DNA of 35,434 bases from Bryobacterales bacterium (GTDB lineage Bacteria; Acidobacteriota; Terriglobia; Bryobacterales; Bryobacteraceae): the NCBI GenBank assembly GCA_003166865.1, contig PMUP01000045.1, positions 20,658-56,091 of the forward strand. Reading direction: 5' to 3'. A program made the translations under genes and the position numbers. Each line of letters begins with the position of its first letter. Positions within the stretch are counted from its first letter, which is position 1. Positions 24,495-33,559 of the stretch are shown here, in pieces. The notes below the pieces were generated by a model. The model was not told the DNA's origin. It ran no database searches and saw nothing but the letters and a program-made list of their open reading frames with translations.

Positions 24495-27400
24495 ATGTCG
24501 CGATTTGCCATCAACACGCCGTACCTCATCATCGTTATCTGCCTGATCATCGCCATCCTGGGCGGGGTCAGCGTGGTCCAGATGCCCGTGGACATGTTCC
24601 CATCGATGAACATTCCGGTGGTCGTGGTCGCCACGTTTTACGCTGGGATGCCTCCGGAGCAAATCGAGGGCGACATTACTTATCACCTCGAGCGATTCTT
24701 CACGCTGGCCAGCGGCATCGACCACATCGAGTCGCGATCGTTGAATGGCGTGAGTATCATTCGCGTTTACTTTCAATCCAACACAAATGCCGATATTGAC
24801 GCAGCCACCATCGCAAATCTGGCTGTCTCGGACATGAAGGACTTGCCACCGGGCACGTTGCCGCCGGTGGTGCTCAAGTCCGACGCGTCCAGCCTGCCTG
24901 TGTGTCTCGTCACCATGAATGGCGAAGGAATGACCGACGGCAACCTCAAGGACATCGCACAGAACTTTGTTCGAAATCAGCTCGCGAGCGTCCCGGGCGC
25001 ATCCATTCCACAGCCATTCGGCGGCCCCTGGCGCCAAATACAGTTCTATGTCGATCCGTACAAGCTGGAGGCTCGACAGATCAGCCCGATGGACGTGGTG
25101 CGGTCGCTCAATCAGGCCAACGTCATTCTTCCGGCGGGCGACGTGCAGATCGGCAACCTCGATTACAACATCTATTCGAATGCGCAGTTCAATCTGAAGG
25201 ACGCAAGCCAGTATCCGGTAAAAATGAACGGGGAGAATCCGGTGTTGATGTCGGATATCGGGCAACTGAAGGACTCTCATGCGCTTCAGTACAACGTGGT
25301 TCACGTGAACGGGCAGCGATCGGTCTATCTTCCCGTGATGAAGCAAGGCGGCGATTCAAACACGATTTCCGTGGTCGATGGCGTCCGCAAGACCATCAGC
25401 CATCTGGTGGACGTTCCCGCAGCCATGAAAACCGCCGTGGTGTTCGATCAATCGCGCTTCGTGCGCACGGCGATCAGAACGCTGTTGGACGAAGGTGGCA
25501 TCGGTCTGTTTCTCACTTGCGTGATGATTCTGATGTTCCTGGGCAGCCTGCGAGCCACCGTCGCAGTCTTCTTTTCCATCCCGCTGTCGGTGTGCGCGAC
25601 ATTTTTCGTTCTGCAATTGGGCGGATCGTCCATCAACAGCATGGTGCTTGGTGGCCTAGCGCTGGCGCTGTCGCGATTAATCGATAATTCCGTGGTTGTC
25701 CTCGAGAATGTCTATCGTCATCTCGAGATGGGACAGCCGCCGCGAGTCGCCGCCGAAACCGGCGGAAAGGAAGTGGCCCTGCCGGTGCTCGCGTCCACGC
25801 TGACTACTGCTGTGGTCTTCTTCCCGGTAACACTGCTGGCCGGCGTCAGCAAGTTTCTGTTTTCGGCGATGGCCTTGGCGGTAGTGGTTTCTCTTTTCGC
25901 GTCATACGTGGTCGCAATGACAGTTGTACCGCTGTTCTGCGCGCGATACTTGAGGGTCAAAGATTCTGAACACAGAGGCGGATGGGGCGCGCGCTTCAAC
26001 GTAGCTTTCAACCGAGGCTTCAATGGAATGCTCGGATTGTACGAAGTGCTGGTTCAGCGGGTCCTACGCATCCCGGCAACGATGTTGGTGCTGTTCTTCG
26101 CCGCCTTTGCAGCGAGTCTCCTGCTATACAATCAACTGGGGTTCTCTTACTTCCCGCAAACGGACGCGGGTCAGTTCGTCATAACGTTCAAGGCGCCTTC
26201 GGGCACCAAGCTCACAGTCACCGAGAGAAAAGTCGCGCATCTTGAGAGCTTGATCAAAGAAATCGTCCGGCCGGAGGATCTAGGCATCATCGTCGACAAC
26301 ATCGGCGTCGACAATGGCTTCTCCGCCGTCTACACGTCGAATGCCGCCATGCATACCGGCTTTGTTCAAGTGGGCCTGCAGCCCGAGCATCGCATCGGCA
26401 GCTACGAATATATTCGCCAGATCAAGAAACGCATGGCGCAAGAAATGCCGGAGCTCACGCCGTTTTTCTCCACCGGCAGCCTGGCCGACGCCGTGGTTAG
26501 CATGGGCGCGCCCGCCCCCATCGACGTGCAGATCGTAGGCGCAAATTTCGACACTGACAACAAGGTCGCTCAGGATATCGCGAGCAAGCTGCGGCTTTCA
26601 CCAACAATTGCCGATGTGTTCATGCCTCAGGATCTGGATTACCCCTCTCTTCGCGTTGATATCGACCGCCTGCACGCTGCCAAGCTCGGCCTAACCGAAC
26701 GCGAAGTGCTCACCAACGTCATCACGTCGCTCACTTCCAACCAGATGATCGCTCCCAATCTCTGGATTGACCCGCGCAACGGCAATAACTATTTCCTGAC
26801 CGTTCAGTATCCGGAGACGCAGATCCGCTCCATCCAGGATTTGCGATCCATCCCGCTGCACGCGGATGGCGTGGCGCAGCCGACTCGCCTGGACATGATT
26901 GCCAACATCGAGCGCATCCAAGCGCCCACCGAGGTGGATCATTATCAGATCCGCCGCAAGCTGGACATTTATGCGCGTCCGTCCAGCGAAAATCTGGGCG
27001 TCGCGGCCGACTATGTGCACAGCGTGGTCGCGCACGAAGATATTCCGAGCAATGTCAACGTAGCGGTACGGGGAAGCGCGGAAGCCATGAACGCGTCGTT
27101 TAAAAGTTTCGCGATCGGACTCACGCTCTCGGTCGCACTGCTGTACCTGATTCTGGTGGCCCAGTTCAGATCCTTCATCGATCCGTTCATTATTCTGTTG
27201 GCGCTGCCGCCGGGAATTTCCGGTGTCTTGATGGTGCTAGTTCTCACCGGGACGACGTTGAACGTCATGTCGCTGATGGGCCTGGTGATGCTGGCCGGAA
27301 TCGCGATGTCCAACAGTATTCTGATTGTCGAATTCGCTCACCACCTGAAGATGGAAGGTCGAGGAGTGGGTGAGGCGATTGTTGAATCCTGCCGCGTGCG

Positions 27401-27599
27401 TTTGCGCCCCATCCTGATGACGTCGCTCGCCACCATCATCGGGCTGATGCCGATGGCGCTGAAACTCGGTGAAGGCAGCGAGTCCTACGCGCCCCTCGCT
27501 CGCGCGTTAATTGGCGGGCTCCTGGTTTCGGTGGTGTTCACCGTATTCCTGGTTCCGGCCGGCTTTTCTCTGGCCTATAGGACGCCAGCGAAGCCATAG
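24495..27599 (+). CDS. RND efflux pump permease with atypical proton-relay residues
   Basis: This 1034-residue pump has the usual layout of 12 transmembrane segments and two large periplasmic loops. TM4 reads LSRLIDNSVVVLENV: D397 matches AcrB D407, but the D408 position is Asn (N398). In TM10, where AcrB has K940, the sequence is AMSNSILIVEF, with Ser939. The family is closer to HAE-type drug pumps than to metal exporters in length and in the VVVLEN motif, but the relay is reduced. It follows the adaptor after 7 bp. It probably exports hydrophobic toxicants or lipophilic metabolites; the substrate is unknown. Confidence 0.92.
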   Translation: MSRFAINTPYLIIVICLIIAILGGVSVVQMPVDMFPSMNIPVVVVATFYAGMPPEQIEGDITYHLERFFTLASGIDHIESRSLNGVSIIRVYFQSNTNADIDAATIANLAVSDMKDLPPGTLPPVVLKSDASSLPVCLVTMNGEGMTDGNLKDIAQNFVRNQLASVPGASIPQPFGGPWRQIQFYVDPYKLEARQISPMDVVRSLNQANVILPAGDVQIGNLDYNIYSNAQFNLKDASQYPVKMNGENPVLMSDIGQLKDSHALQYNVVHVNGQRSVYLPVMKQGGDSNTISVVDGVRKTISHLVDVPAAMKTAVVFDQSRFVRTAIRTLLDEGGIGLFLTCVMILMFLGSLRATVAVFFSIPLSVCATFFVLQLGGSSINSMVLGGLALALSRLIDNSVVVLENVYRHLEMGQPPRVAAETGGKEVALPVLASTLTTAVVFFPVTLLAGVSKFLFSAMALAVVVSLFASYVVAMTVVPLFCARYLRVKDSEHRGGWGARFNVAFNRGFNGMLGLYEVLVQRVLRIPATMLVLFFAAFAASLLLYNQLGFSYFPQTDAGQFVITFKAPSGTKLTVTERKVAHLESLIKEIVRPEDLGIIVDNIGVDNGFSAVYTSNAAMHTGFVQVGLQPEHRIGSYEYIRQIKKRMAQEMPELTPFFSTGSLADAVVSMGAPAPIDVQIVGANFDTDNKVAQDIASKLRLSPTIADVFMPQDLDYPSLRVDIDRLHAAKLGLTEREVLTNVITSLTSNQMIAPNLWIDPRNGNNYFLTVQYPETQIRSIQDLRSIPLHADGVAQPTRLDMIANIERIQAPTEVDHYQIRRKLDIYARPSSENLGVAADYVHSVVAHEDIPSNVNVAVRGSAEAMNASFKSFAIGLTLSVALLYLILVAQFRSFIDPFIILLALPPGISGVLMVLVLTGTTLNVMSLMGLVMLAGIAMSNSILIVEFAHHLKMEGRGVGEAIVESCRVRLRPILMTSLATIIGLMPMALKLGEGSESYAPLARALIGGLLVSVVFTVFLVPAGFSLAYRTPAKP

Positions 27600-27673
27600 C
27601 AAATTCAATCACTTAAAGAAGGTCTAGCTCGTTACTTGCCGGTTAGCATAGTAACTTGATAGACTTACTTCCA

Positions 27674-29158
27674 ATGCAACGGCTGCCTCTTCTCCGCCCT
27701 CTCATGGCGAGCGGTTTCCTGCTCCTATCCGCCGGCCTCCATCCGGCGCTTGCTCAGGACGACGTCACCACCCAAAACGGTTCCAGCGGCTACGGTGGCG
27801 CTTGGGTTACCGGACCCGCTTCCAATCCCCTGAGCTTCCTTAACGGCCCGGCCTTCCGAACTACCGGCCAGAACACGCCCTATGATCTTCCCGATTTCGC
27901 TCCCTTGACCGCGCTGGATAACCAGCTCCCCGCCTGGATCGGCTTCGGCCTGGAAGAGCGCCTCCGCTGGGAAGAGATGATCGATCAAGGTTTCAAGCGC
28001 AACGACGACGACAATTATTTATTGAACCGCTGGCGCTTCTTTATGCAGATCAAGCCCGCCAGTTGGCTGCGCATTGTCGGGCAGATGCAGGACGCGCGTG
28101 CCTGGTGGCAGCAGCCGCCTCTTCAGCCTCCGAACACGAATCGCTTCGATCTCAAGCTGGCTTACGCCGAGATTGGCGACCCAGAGCATCAATGGATCAG
28201 TGTGCGCGTCGGCCGCCAGCTGATCAACTACAACAACACCATCATCGCGAACTCCGAATGGCGCGATCAGGGCCGCTCCTACGATGCCGTGGTCACCAAT
28301 ATCCATGTAGATCGCGTCCACCTTGGGATCTTCGCGGCATCCGTCGTGGTGCCCCTTGATGAAGGGATTAGTCACCATCAGGAGGGCAATAACATCTACG
28401 GCATGTATGGCGGCATCGACAACGTGTTCTTGCCGACATCTTCTTTAGAACCGTTCGTGCTCTGGCGCGTGGACCCCAGCGTCTCGGTGGAGCCCACGGC
28501 TGAATCCAAAGCCAAGACCGGCCACGAGAGCGAGCAGGCGTATGGTGTCCGCTACAAGGGCCTCGCCCTCAATAATTTCGACTACTCCGTCGAAGCCATC
28601 CGCGAAGCGGGTACCGACGGCGACAACAACATCCGAGCCTGGGGCACCACCGACGGTATTGCCTACCGCTTCGCCCCGGTGCCCTGGAAGCCGCGCGTGT
28701 TCACGCAATATGATTACGCCTCCGGCGACAAGAATCCCAAGGACCCCGTGCATGAAACCTTCGACACCATGTACCCGACCGCGCACGATCGTTTCGGAAT
28801 CAGCGATCAGTTCGGCTGGCAGAACATAAAGGCGATTCGGGCCGGCTTGACTGTCGAACCCCACAATCGCTGGAGCGTGACGGCCCAATGGCTGAATTTT
28901 TGGCTCGCCAGCGCGACCGATTCGCTCTACAACACCTCGGGCGGTTCCATCGTCCGCGATACCGCAGGGACCGCCGGCAACCACATCGGCAACGAAGCCG
29001 ACCTCTACACCTGGTACGAACTGAACCGCCACGTCAACGTCGGCTTCGGAGTTGCGCACATCTTCCCCGGCCAATACCTCTTGATCATGGAGAAGGGGCC
29101 GAACTTCACCTATCCGTACTTCGCGCTCAACTTCAAGGACGCGGGGACGACGCACTAA
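27674..29158 (+). CDS. Outer-membrane barrel of the alginate-export (AlgE-like) family
   Basis: The precursor has 494 residues from ATG 27674 (an in-frame TTG lies 18 bases upstream), with a signal peptide ending at ALAQ. The mature part has many barrel strands: GFGLEERLRWEEM, NRWRFFMQIKPASWLRIVGQMQD, RFDLKLAYAEIG, VGRQLINYNN and YRFAPVPWKPRVFTQYDYASGD. The C-terminus is NFKDAGTTH. This matches the alginate-export/porin family, which in non-alginate producers is a general diffusion or exopolysaccharide channel. Its last 282 bp recur 5.4 kb downstream as a broken copy. It lies 74 bp after the pump gene and has no clear role in efflux. Confidence 0.85.
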   Translation: MQRLPLLRPLMASGFLLLSAGLHPALAQDDVTTQNGSSGYGGAWVTGPASNPLSFLNGPAFRTTGQNTPYDLPDFAPLTALDNQLPAWIGFGLEERLRWEEMIDQGFKRNDDDNYLLNRWRFFMQIKPASWLRIVGQMQDARAWWQQPPLQPPNTNRFDLKLAYAEIGDPEHQWISVRVGRQLINYNNTIIANSEWRDQGRSYDAVVTNIHVDRVHLGIFAASVVVPLDEGISHHQEGNNIYGMYGGIDNVFLPTSSLEPFVLWRVDPSVSVEPTAESKAKTGHESEQAYGVRYKGLALNNFDYSVEAIREAGTDGDNNIRAWGTTDGIAYRFAPVPWKPRVFTQYDYASGDKNPKDPVHETFDTMYPTAHDRFGISDQFGWQNIKAIRAGLTVEPHNRWSVTAQWLNFWLASATDSLYNTSGGSIVRDTAGTAGNHIGNEADLYTWYELNRHVNVGFGVAHIFPGQYLLIMEKGPNFTYPYFALNFKDAGTTH

Positions 29159-29174
29159 GCGCTCAGCCTGCGCA

Positions 29175-31772
29175 CTATCTTTGCGCCCCCAAATGCGATT
29201 GGATGGTCCTCTTCAATTTTGCAAACTCCTGCCTGTCGGACACGTTGGAATCTGGCCCCTCAAACGTGGGCGCCGCGGTCCGAGCATAGTTTTGAGCTAA
29301 AACGTAGTTTCCCAGCCGAACCGCAATCTCTCCCAGCGCGAGAGCAACGCTCGCGTTGACGGTAGCATCACCGCTCAATTGAGCGACTGCGCTCACATCG
29401 ATGTTCTGCAGGAGCGCCGATGCTTCGCTCAGTTGTTTGTTCATTCCTATGAGGCAAGTCGCAAGAGCGTAGGCACATCCTCCGGTCATTGCGGCTCGTG
29501 GCCCAAATTCCTGTCTGGACTCCTCAAACGCTTTCCGAGCGTTCGATTCACCCTCCGGATAACGGCCGGCCCGGCATTGCGACAACGAGGCATCCGATAG
29601 ACTTCCGATTGAAGCAAATGACAATTGGCCCCCCTTGCGGACAGCAGCATCGTACACGGTTAGATCGTCACGTATCGCCTCATCCCACATGTCGAGGTAG
29701 CCTTCGGATGCCGCTCGCGTGCCCAGCACAGCCATGGTAACTTCGTGTTCCTCTCCCAATTTCTTGACTAAAACGGGGTAGATCAGGTTTGCATTGTCGA
29801 TCGCTTCATGGTACTTATGCTGGATCATTAACGCCTGCGAAAGATTCACTCGAGCTCGCAGGGAATCGGGACTGTCTGGGCCGCCTGTTCTGGAGTAAGC
29901 CTCTGCAATTTCGCGAAAGAGCGGCTCCGCTTTCGCACCATCGCCCAGGCGAATATAGGAGAAAGCCAGCCGTTGTCTTATGCGCCGCTGCGCCGCGTCA
30001 TCAAACGATGGAGTGGTCTGTGCCAAACGCAATGCGGCTGAATAGTACTCCTTTGCGGAACGGCCATCATTTTCGATAATCGCTATATCGCCACGAGTTG
30101 ACGACAGCCAGACTCGCAGATCCTCCCTTGGATGGGCGATATTAGAAATCGACCTCGCTGCTTCATCGAGAAGCGACTTAGCGAGGGCCAAAGAACCGCG
30201 CTCGTTGCTCCGGGCCACCATAGCGGCTTGTTGTAAGCGGACCACAATCGCATCCGCCGATAAAGGCCCGTCGGCCTTTTTGAATAGATCGGCCGCCTTC
30301 TCGTATTCCCGGCGCGCCTGCGGAAAGTCGGACCGGTTGTCAAAAGCTCTGGCAAGCGTTTGGTGCAGCCGCGCTGCCACCAAAGGCTCGGTCCTGAATT
30401 GCAGATCGATGTGAGGAGACGCTCGATTCACAGCGTCAATCAATGATTCCTTTGCTTCCCCGCTTTTGAATGGATCGGTCTGCCCCAGAAGATCGTCCGT
30501 AAGGAACCCGTTCATGGCCGTCGCGATCGCGGTCTCGCGGGCCGCGGCGTCCCGCTCCTTTGCCAGCCTTACCGTGAAAAAGACAAGCAGACTGACAATT
30601 AGCGTGAAGGCGAGGGCCGACGCAACAACGGCCCGCCGGTTTCGTTTCACGAACTTGCCCACGCGGTAGCCCAGGGAAACACGCTGCGCTTCCAGCGGTT
30701 CGCTCTTTAAATAATGATTCACATCGCGGATCAAGTCCCCAACCGACTCGTATCTCCCGTTGGGATCTTTGTGCATTGCCCGGAGGCACATTACGTCGAG
30801 TTCGTTCCATGCGGATTTGCCGGCTTCCTCGAAGCGCCCCGCCGCCCGCGCCGTGGCCGACGGTCTATCGGGCTCCCGCTCGATAACAATTCTCTCGGCC
30901 TCCCTTTGCGTGCACTTCGACAGGTCGAATGGGACGCGCCCGGCGAGCAACTCATAAAGAACGACGCCGAGGGAATAAATGTCGGTATAGGTCCCCACCT
31001 GTTCGCCGAGAACCTGCTCCGGAGCAGCATAGGGCAGCGTCATGAGCCGCATTCCGGTGCGGGTCCCAGGCTCATCGGGATCGTCCAGTTGCTTGGCTAT
31101 GCCGAAATCCAGCAGCTTCACCGTTCCATCCTGCGTAACCAGAATGTTCGACGGCTTTACATCGCGGTGGACGATTCCCAACTTATGCGCGTATTGCACC
31201 GCCTCGCACACGGACCGGTACAGCCGGAGCCGCTCGTCGATCGTACTCTTCTGCTGCTCGCAATAGACATTCAGATGCCTGCCATCCACGTACTCCATCG
31301 CGAACCAAGGCGTTCCACCGGCGAGGGTATCGGCGTGGTAGAAGCGCGCAATATGGGGATGCTCCAGTTTCCCGTGCATCCTTTGTTCGATAGCAAAGCG
31401 CCTCCGCCGCTCCGGCGACACCCACCAGTCTCTTAGAATCTTGATCGCGACCGGATTGCCGTCTTCGCGCTCGGCGCGATAGACCACCCCCATCCCGCCT
31501 TTGTCCAGGCAGCCTGTAATCCGGTATCCGCGGAATTGTTCGTCGGGAATCGATTCGAGAAATGCGGCCAGCGCCTGATGCACGATATCGTCGGGGTCCC
31601 GATCCAGGATCGATGTGCCACGGCTATGCGCCTCCAGCATCGCGAGCAATTCGGACAGTAGTTCCCTGTCTTCCCCGCATTCAAGCTCCACAAAGCCTTG
31701 CCTTTGGTTCTCGGGGAGCTTCAGGGCTTCGTGAAATAGGGCCTGGCTTCGTTCCCAACGCGTACTTTCCAT
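29175..31772 (-). CDS. Membrane-anchored Ser/Thr protein kinase with TPR-like C-terminus
   Basis: This 865-residue protein is a Hanks-type kinase in the N-terminal half. It has a glycine loop KGGMGVVYRAE, catalytic Lys 111 (VAIKIL), HRDVKPSN with D204, DFG at 222-224 and an APEQ activation segment. One transmembrane helix lies at about 380-402. It is followed by a long helical region of TPR/tetratricopeptide type (FDNRSDFPQARREYEKAADLFKKA and similar). The ECF sigma gene is immediately upstream on the same strand, 25 bp away. Sigma-kinase-TPR pairs are typical of Acidobacteriota and Planctomycetota, where the kinase can phosphorylate and activate the sigma factor. The signal is probably sensed across the membrane by the TPR domain. 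Confidence 0.93.
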   Translation of the reverse strand: MESTRWERSQALFHEALKLPENQRQGFVELECGEDRELLSELLAMLEAHSRGTSILDRDPDDIVHQALAAFLESIPDEQFRGYRITGCLDKGGMGVVYRAEREDGNPVAIKILRDWWVSPERRRRFAIEQRMHGKLEHPHIARFYHADTLAGGTPWFAMEYVDGRHLNVYCEQQKSTIDERLRLYRSVCEAVQYAHKLGIVHRDVKPSNILVTQDGTVKLLDFGIAKQLDDPDEPGTRTGMRLMTLPYAAPEQVLGEQVGTYTDIYSLGVVLYELLAGRVPFDLSKCTQREAERIVIEREPDRPSATARAAGRFEEAGKSAWNELDVMCLRAMHKDPNGRYESVGDLIRDVNHYLKSEPLEAQRVSLGYRVGKFVKRNRRAVVASALAFTLIVSLLVFFTVRLAKERDAAARETAIATAMNGFLTDDLLGQTDPFKSGEAKESLIDAVNRASPHIDLQFRTEPLVAARLHQTLARAFDNRSDFPQARREYEKAADLFKKADGPLSADAIVVRLQQAAMVARSNERGSLALAKSLLDEAARSISNIAHPREDLRVWLSSTRGDIAIIENDGRSAKEYYSAALRLAQTTPSFDDAAQRRIRQRLAFSYIRLGDGAKAEPLFREIAEAYSRTGGPDSPDSLRARVNLSQALMIQHKYHEAIDNANLIYPVLVKKLGEEHEVTMAVLGTRAASEGYLDMWDEAIRDDLTVYDAAVRKGGQLSFASIGSLSDASLSQCRAGRYPEGESNARKAFEESRQEFGPRAAMTGGCAYALATCLIGMNKQLSEASALLQNIDVSAVAQLSGDATVNASVALALGEIAVRLGNYVLAQNYARTAAPTFEGPDSNVSDRQEFAKLKRTIQSHLGAQR

Positions 31773-31797
31773 CGGTAGCCACCTTGCTGTCCGGCCG

Positions 31798-32361
31798 TCA
31801 GCGCGACTCTCCCATCTCTTTCGCCAGCCACGCCTTAACCGCTATCCAGTCGCGCTCGACAGTTGTCTTGGCAACATCGAGCGCCTTCGCGACTTCCGCC
31901 ATGTTCTGGCCTGCGAAGAACTTTAATTCAACCATCTGAGCCTGACGCGGATTCATACGGGCAAGTTTTTCCAGAGCTGAATTAAGCGATAGAAGCTCCT
32001 CAGCACTCAAAGCCACGCGCTCGGGAGAATCTCCGAGGGTTGTAAACCGCACTTCTCCGGCGCCTCCCCTCTTTCGAGCGTTCCGTCGGCGGGCTTCGTC
32101 GACCAGGACCTGGCGCATCGCTCGCGCGGCGATTCCCATGCGGTGTTCGGCGGATTTCGATGCGAACTGCGGCGAATCTTTCAGTTTCAGGAAAGCCTCG
32201 CTCACCAGGGCTGTGGGGTTAATGGTGGCGTTTCGATCCCGCCGCAGCGCCGACGAGGCCTGCCTGTGCAGCGCGTGATACCACAACTGGAAGAAACCGT
32301 CCAATTCCTGGCTCTCGTCCGGCTGCGATACGGCGACCGCAGGATCGACCCTGGGAGGCAT
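31798..32361 (-). CDS. ECF-family RNA polymerase sigma factor (kinase-associated type)
   Basis: This 187-residue sigma factor starts at ATG 32361, with GGAGG about 12 bases upstream. A TTG at 32388 would add nine residues. Region 2 contains FFQLWYHALHRQASSALRRDRNATINPTALVSEAFLKLKD. Region 4 ends in a helix-turn-helix, with NPRQAQMVELKFFAGQNMAEVAKALDVAKTTVERDW. This matches the group without a linked anti-sigma, in which a neighbouring Ser/Thr kinase acts as regulator. Here the kinase follows after 25 bp. Target promoters are unknown; the divergent 32504 gene is an obvious candidate. Confidence 0.93.
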   Translation of the reverse strand: MPPRVDPAVAVSQPDESQELDGFFQLWYHALHRQASSALRRDRNATINPTALVSEAFLKLKDSPQFASKSAEHRMGIAARAMRQVLVDEARRRNARKRGGAGEVRFTTLGDSPERVALSAEELLSLNSALEKLARMNPRQAQMVELKFFAGQNMAEVAKALDVAKTTVERDWIAVKAWLAKEMGESR

Positions 32362-32503
32362 GAAGGTTTTTTTCCTCCGATCACGCAATTACAGAATGAA
32401 GGCCAACAAATTCAGAGGGGCCCGTGTCAGGACATTCTAGCAATTGGAAATGCAACCTGCAAGATGCCGAGAAAACGAAGGGAATAAAGGAGTTTACAAC
32501 AAA
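32362..32503. promoter_or_regulatory. Divergent gap between the sigma factor and a secreted-protein gene
   Basis: The gap is 142 bp. It contains the AAAGGAG ribosome site for the 32504 gene and the GGAGG site for the sigma factor. I see no convincing promoter or operator by eye, but ECF-type promoters in both directions would have to lie here. Confidence 0.35.
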
Positions 32504-33490
32504 ATGTCGACCTGCGTCCGAGCAATTTCCGCGATCATGTGTGCGCTGCCCGTTCTCGCCCAGCAGACGCCCGCTGGCGCAGGTAAGCCGGCCGTAAAGG
32601 GAACTGCCTCAGTTTCCACATCGGATTTGACCGTGGACGGCGTACTCGCGATGGTGCATGCTGGTCTCTCGGACGACGTCATCATTGCTAGGCTGCGCCG
32701 GCAAAACAGGCCTTTTGACCTGAGCCCGGACGAAATGATTCGGCTGAAGAAGGCCAAGGCCAGCGATGCCGTTGTTGAGGTTATGCTGGACCCAAAGACC
32801 GAGATAAGGGCAAAGCCGGCTACGGTTCCCGCGCAACCTGTTGTCGTCGGACCCGGCGCTGTCCAGGCGTCGGGCGCAACTCCCGCACCAAGTGTCAATG
32901 AAGCGGGCGATCCGAACGACCCGTTGACACCGCACGATTCAGGGATCTATCTGTTGACCATGGACCGCGATGGCTCACCTCAGATGATCGTTCTGGAACG
33001 GGCCGCCTATCAGGGATCAAAGACCGGTAGCATGTTGGGCACGGCAATGACTTACGGCATCGTGAAGACCAAGACCAAGGCGGTGATTCCGGGCCCCCAC
33101 GCAAGCATCCGGACGGCCGATCGATCGCCGGTGTTTTACTTCTACTTCGAAGGCAAGCAAGCCGGTCTTGGCAAGACCTACTTCGGAGTAGGAAATCTGT
33201 CGAATCCCAACCAATTTGCGTTGCTAAGGCTGGACTTGAGCAAAGGCAATCGAGAAAGTACCGTTGGGCAGTTCGGCACGCTGGGGATGTCTTCGGGAAA
33301 CGATACGAAGGCGATGGTCCCCTTCAAGACCGAACGCATCCGGGCTGGCCTTTACAAGGTAGTCGTGGAAGACCTGAAGGCGGGCGAGTATTGCTTCCTC
33401 GCCTCTTCAAACGCGGGCATTCAGAGCCCCTTAGGCGCGACCGCAACGATCGCCAGCGATATTTTCGACTTCGGTGCAAGCATCGAGTAA
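32504..33490 (+). CDS. Secreted protein of unknown function with AGLSDDVI-type helical motif
   Basis: The precursor has 328 residues from ATG 32504 (AAAGGAG about 11 bases upstream). A signal peptide ends near VLAQQ. Residues about 40-95 hold a helical pair, DGVLAMVHAGLSDDVIIARLRR then SPDEMIRLKKAKASDAVVEVML. I recall this kind of motif from many Acidobacteriota secreted proteins but know no function for it. A Pro/Ala linker leads to a C-terminal domain that looks beta-rich (GIYLLTMDRDGSPQMIVLERAAYQ, YFYFEGKQ, GLYKVVVEDLKAGEYCFLASS). It is divergent from the sigma-kinase pair and may be one of its targets. Confidence 0.75.
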   Translation: MSTCVRAISAIMCALPVLAQQTPAGAGKPAVKGTASVSTSDLTVDGVLAMVHAGLSDDVIIARLRRQNRPFDLSPDEMIRLKKAKASDAVVEVMLDPKTEIRAKPATVPAQPVVVGPGAVQASGATPAPSVNEAGDPNDPLTPHDSGIYLLTMDRDGSPQMIVLERAAYQGSKTGSMLGTAMTYGIVKTKTKAVIPGPHASIRTADRSPVFYFYFEGKQAGLGKTYFGVGNLSNPNQFALLRLDLSKGNRESTVGQFGTLGMSSGNDTKAMVPFKTERIRAGLYKVVVEDLKAGEYCFLASSNAGIQSPLGATATIASDIFDFGASIE

Positions 33491-33559
33491 CCTCTCGCTG
33501 AGCGCGGGAGGTCTGTTTCGTTCCATTGTTTATCTAAACCAATAAAGGAGAATCACCTA

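Noticed and set aside
23363-25346. Long minus-strand open frames opposite the adaptor and pump genes
   Set aside because: Composition (Arg/His/Asp-rich) and full overlap with conserved efflux genes mark them as shadows.
24495-27599. The RND pump as a heavy-metal (CusA/CzcA) exporter
   Set aside because: The TM4 motif (IDNSVVVLEN) and overall pattern are nearer to drug-type pumps. The methionine relay typical of CusA is not evident. The CusS-like kinase alone is not enough.
27601-27673. A promoter (TTGCCG and TAGACT, 18-bp spacing) upstream of the alginate-export porin
   Set aside because: The match to a sigma-70 promoter is weak and chance-level, so it is not listed as a feature.
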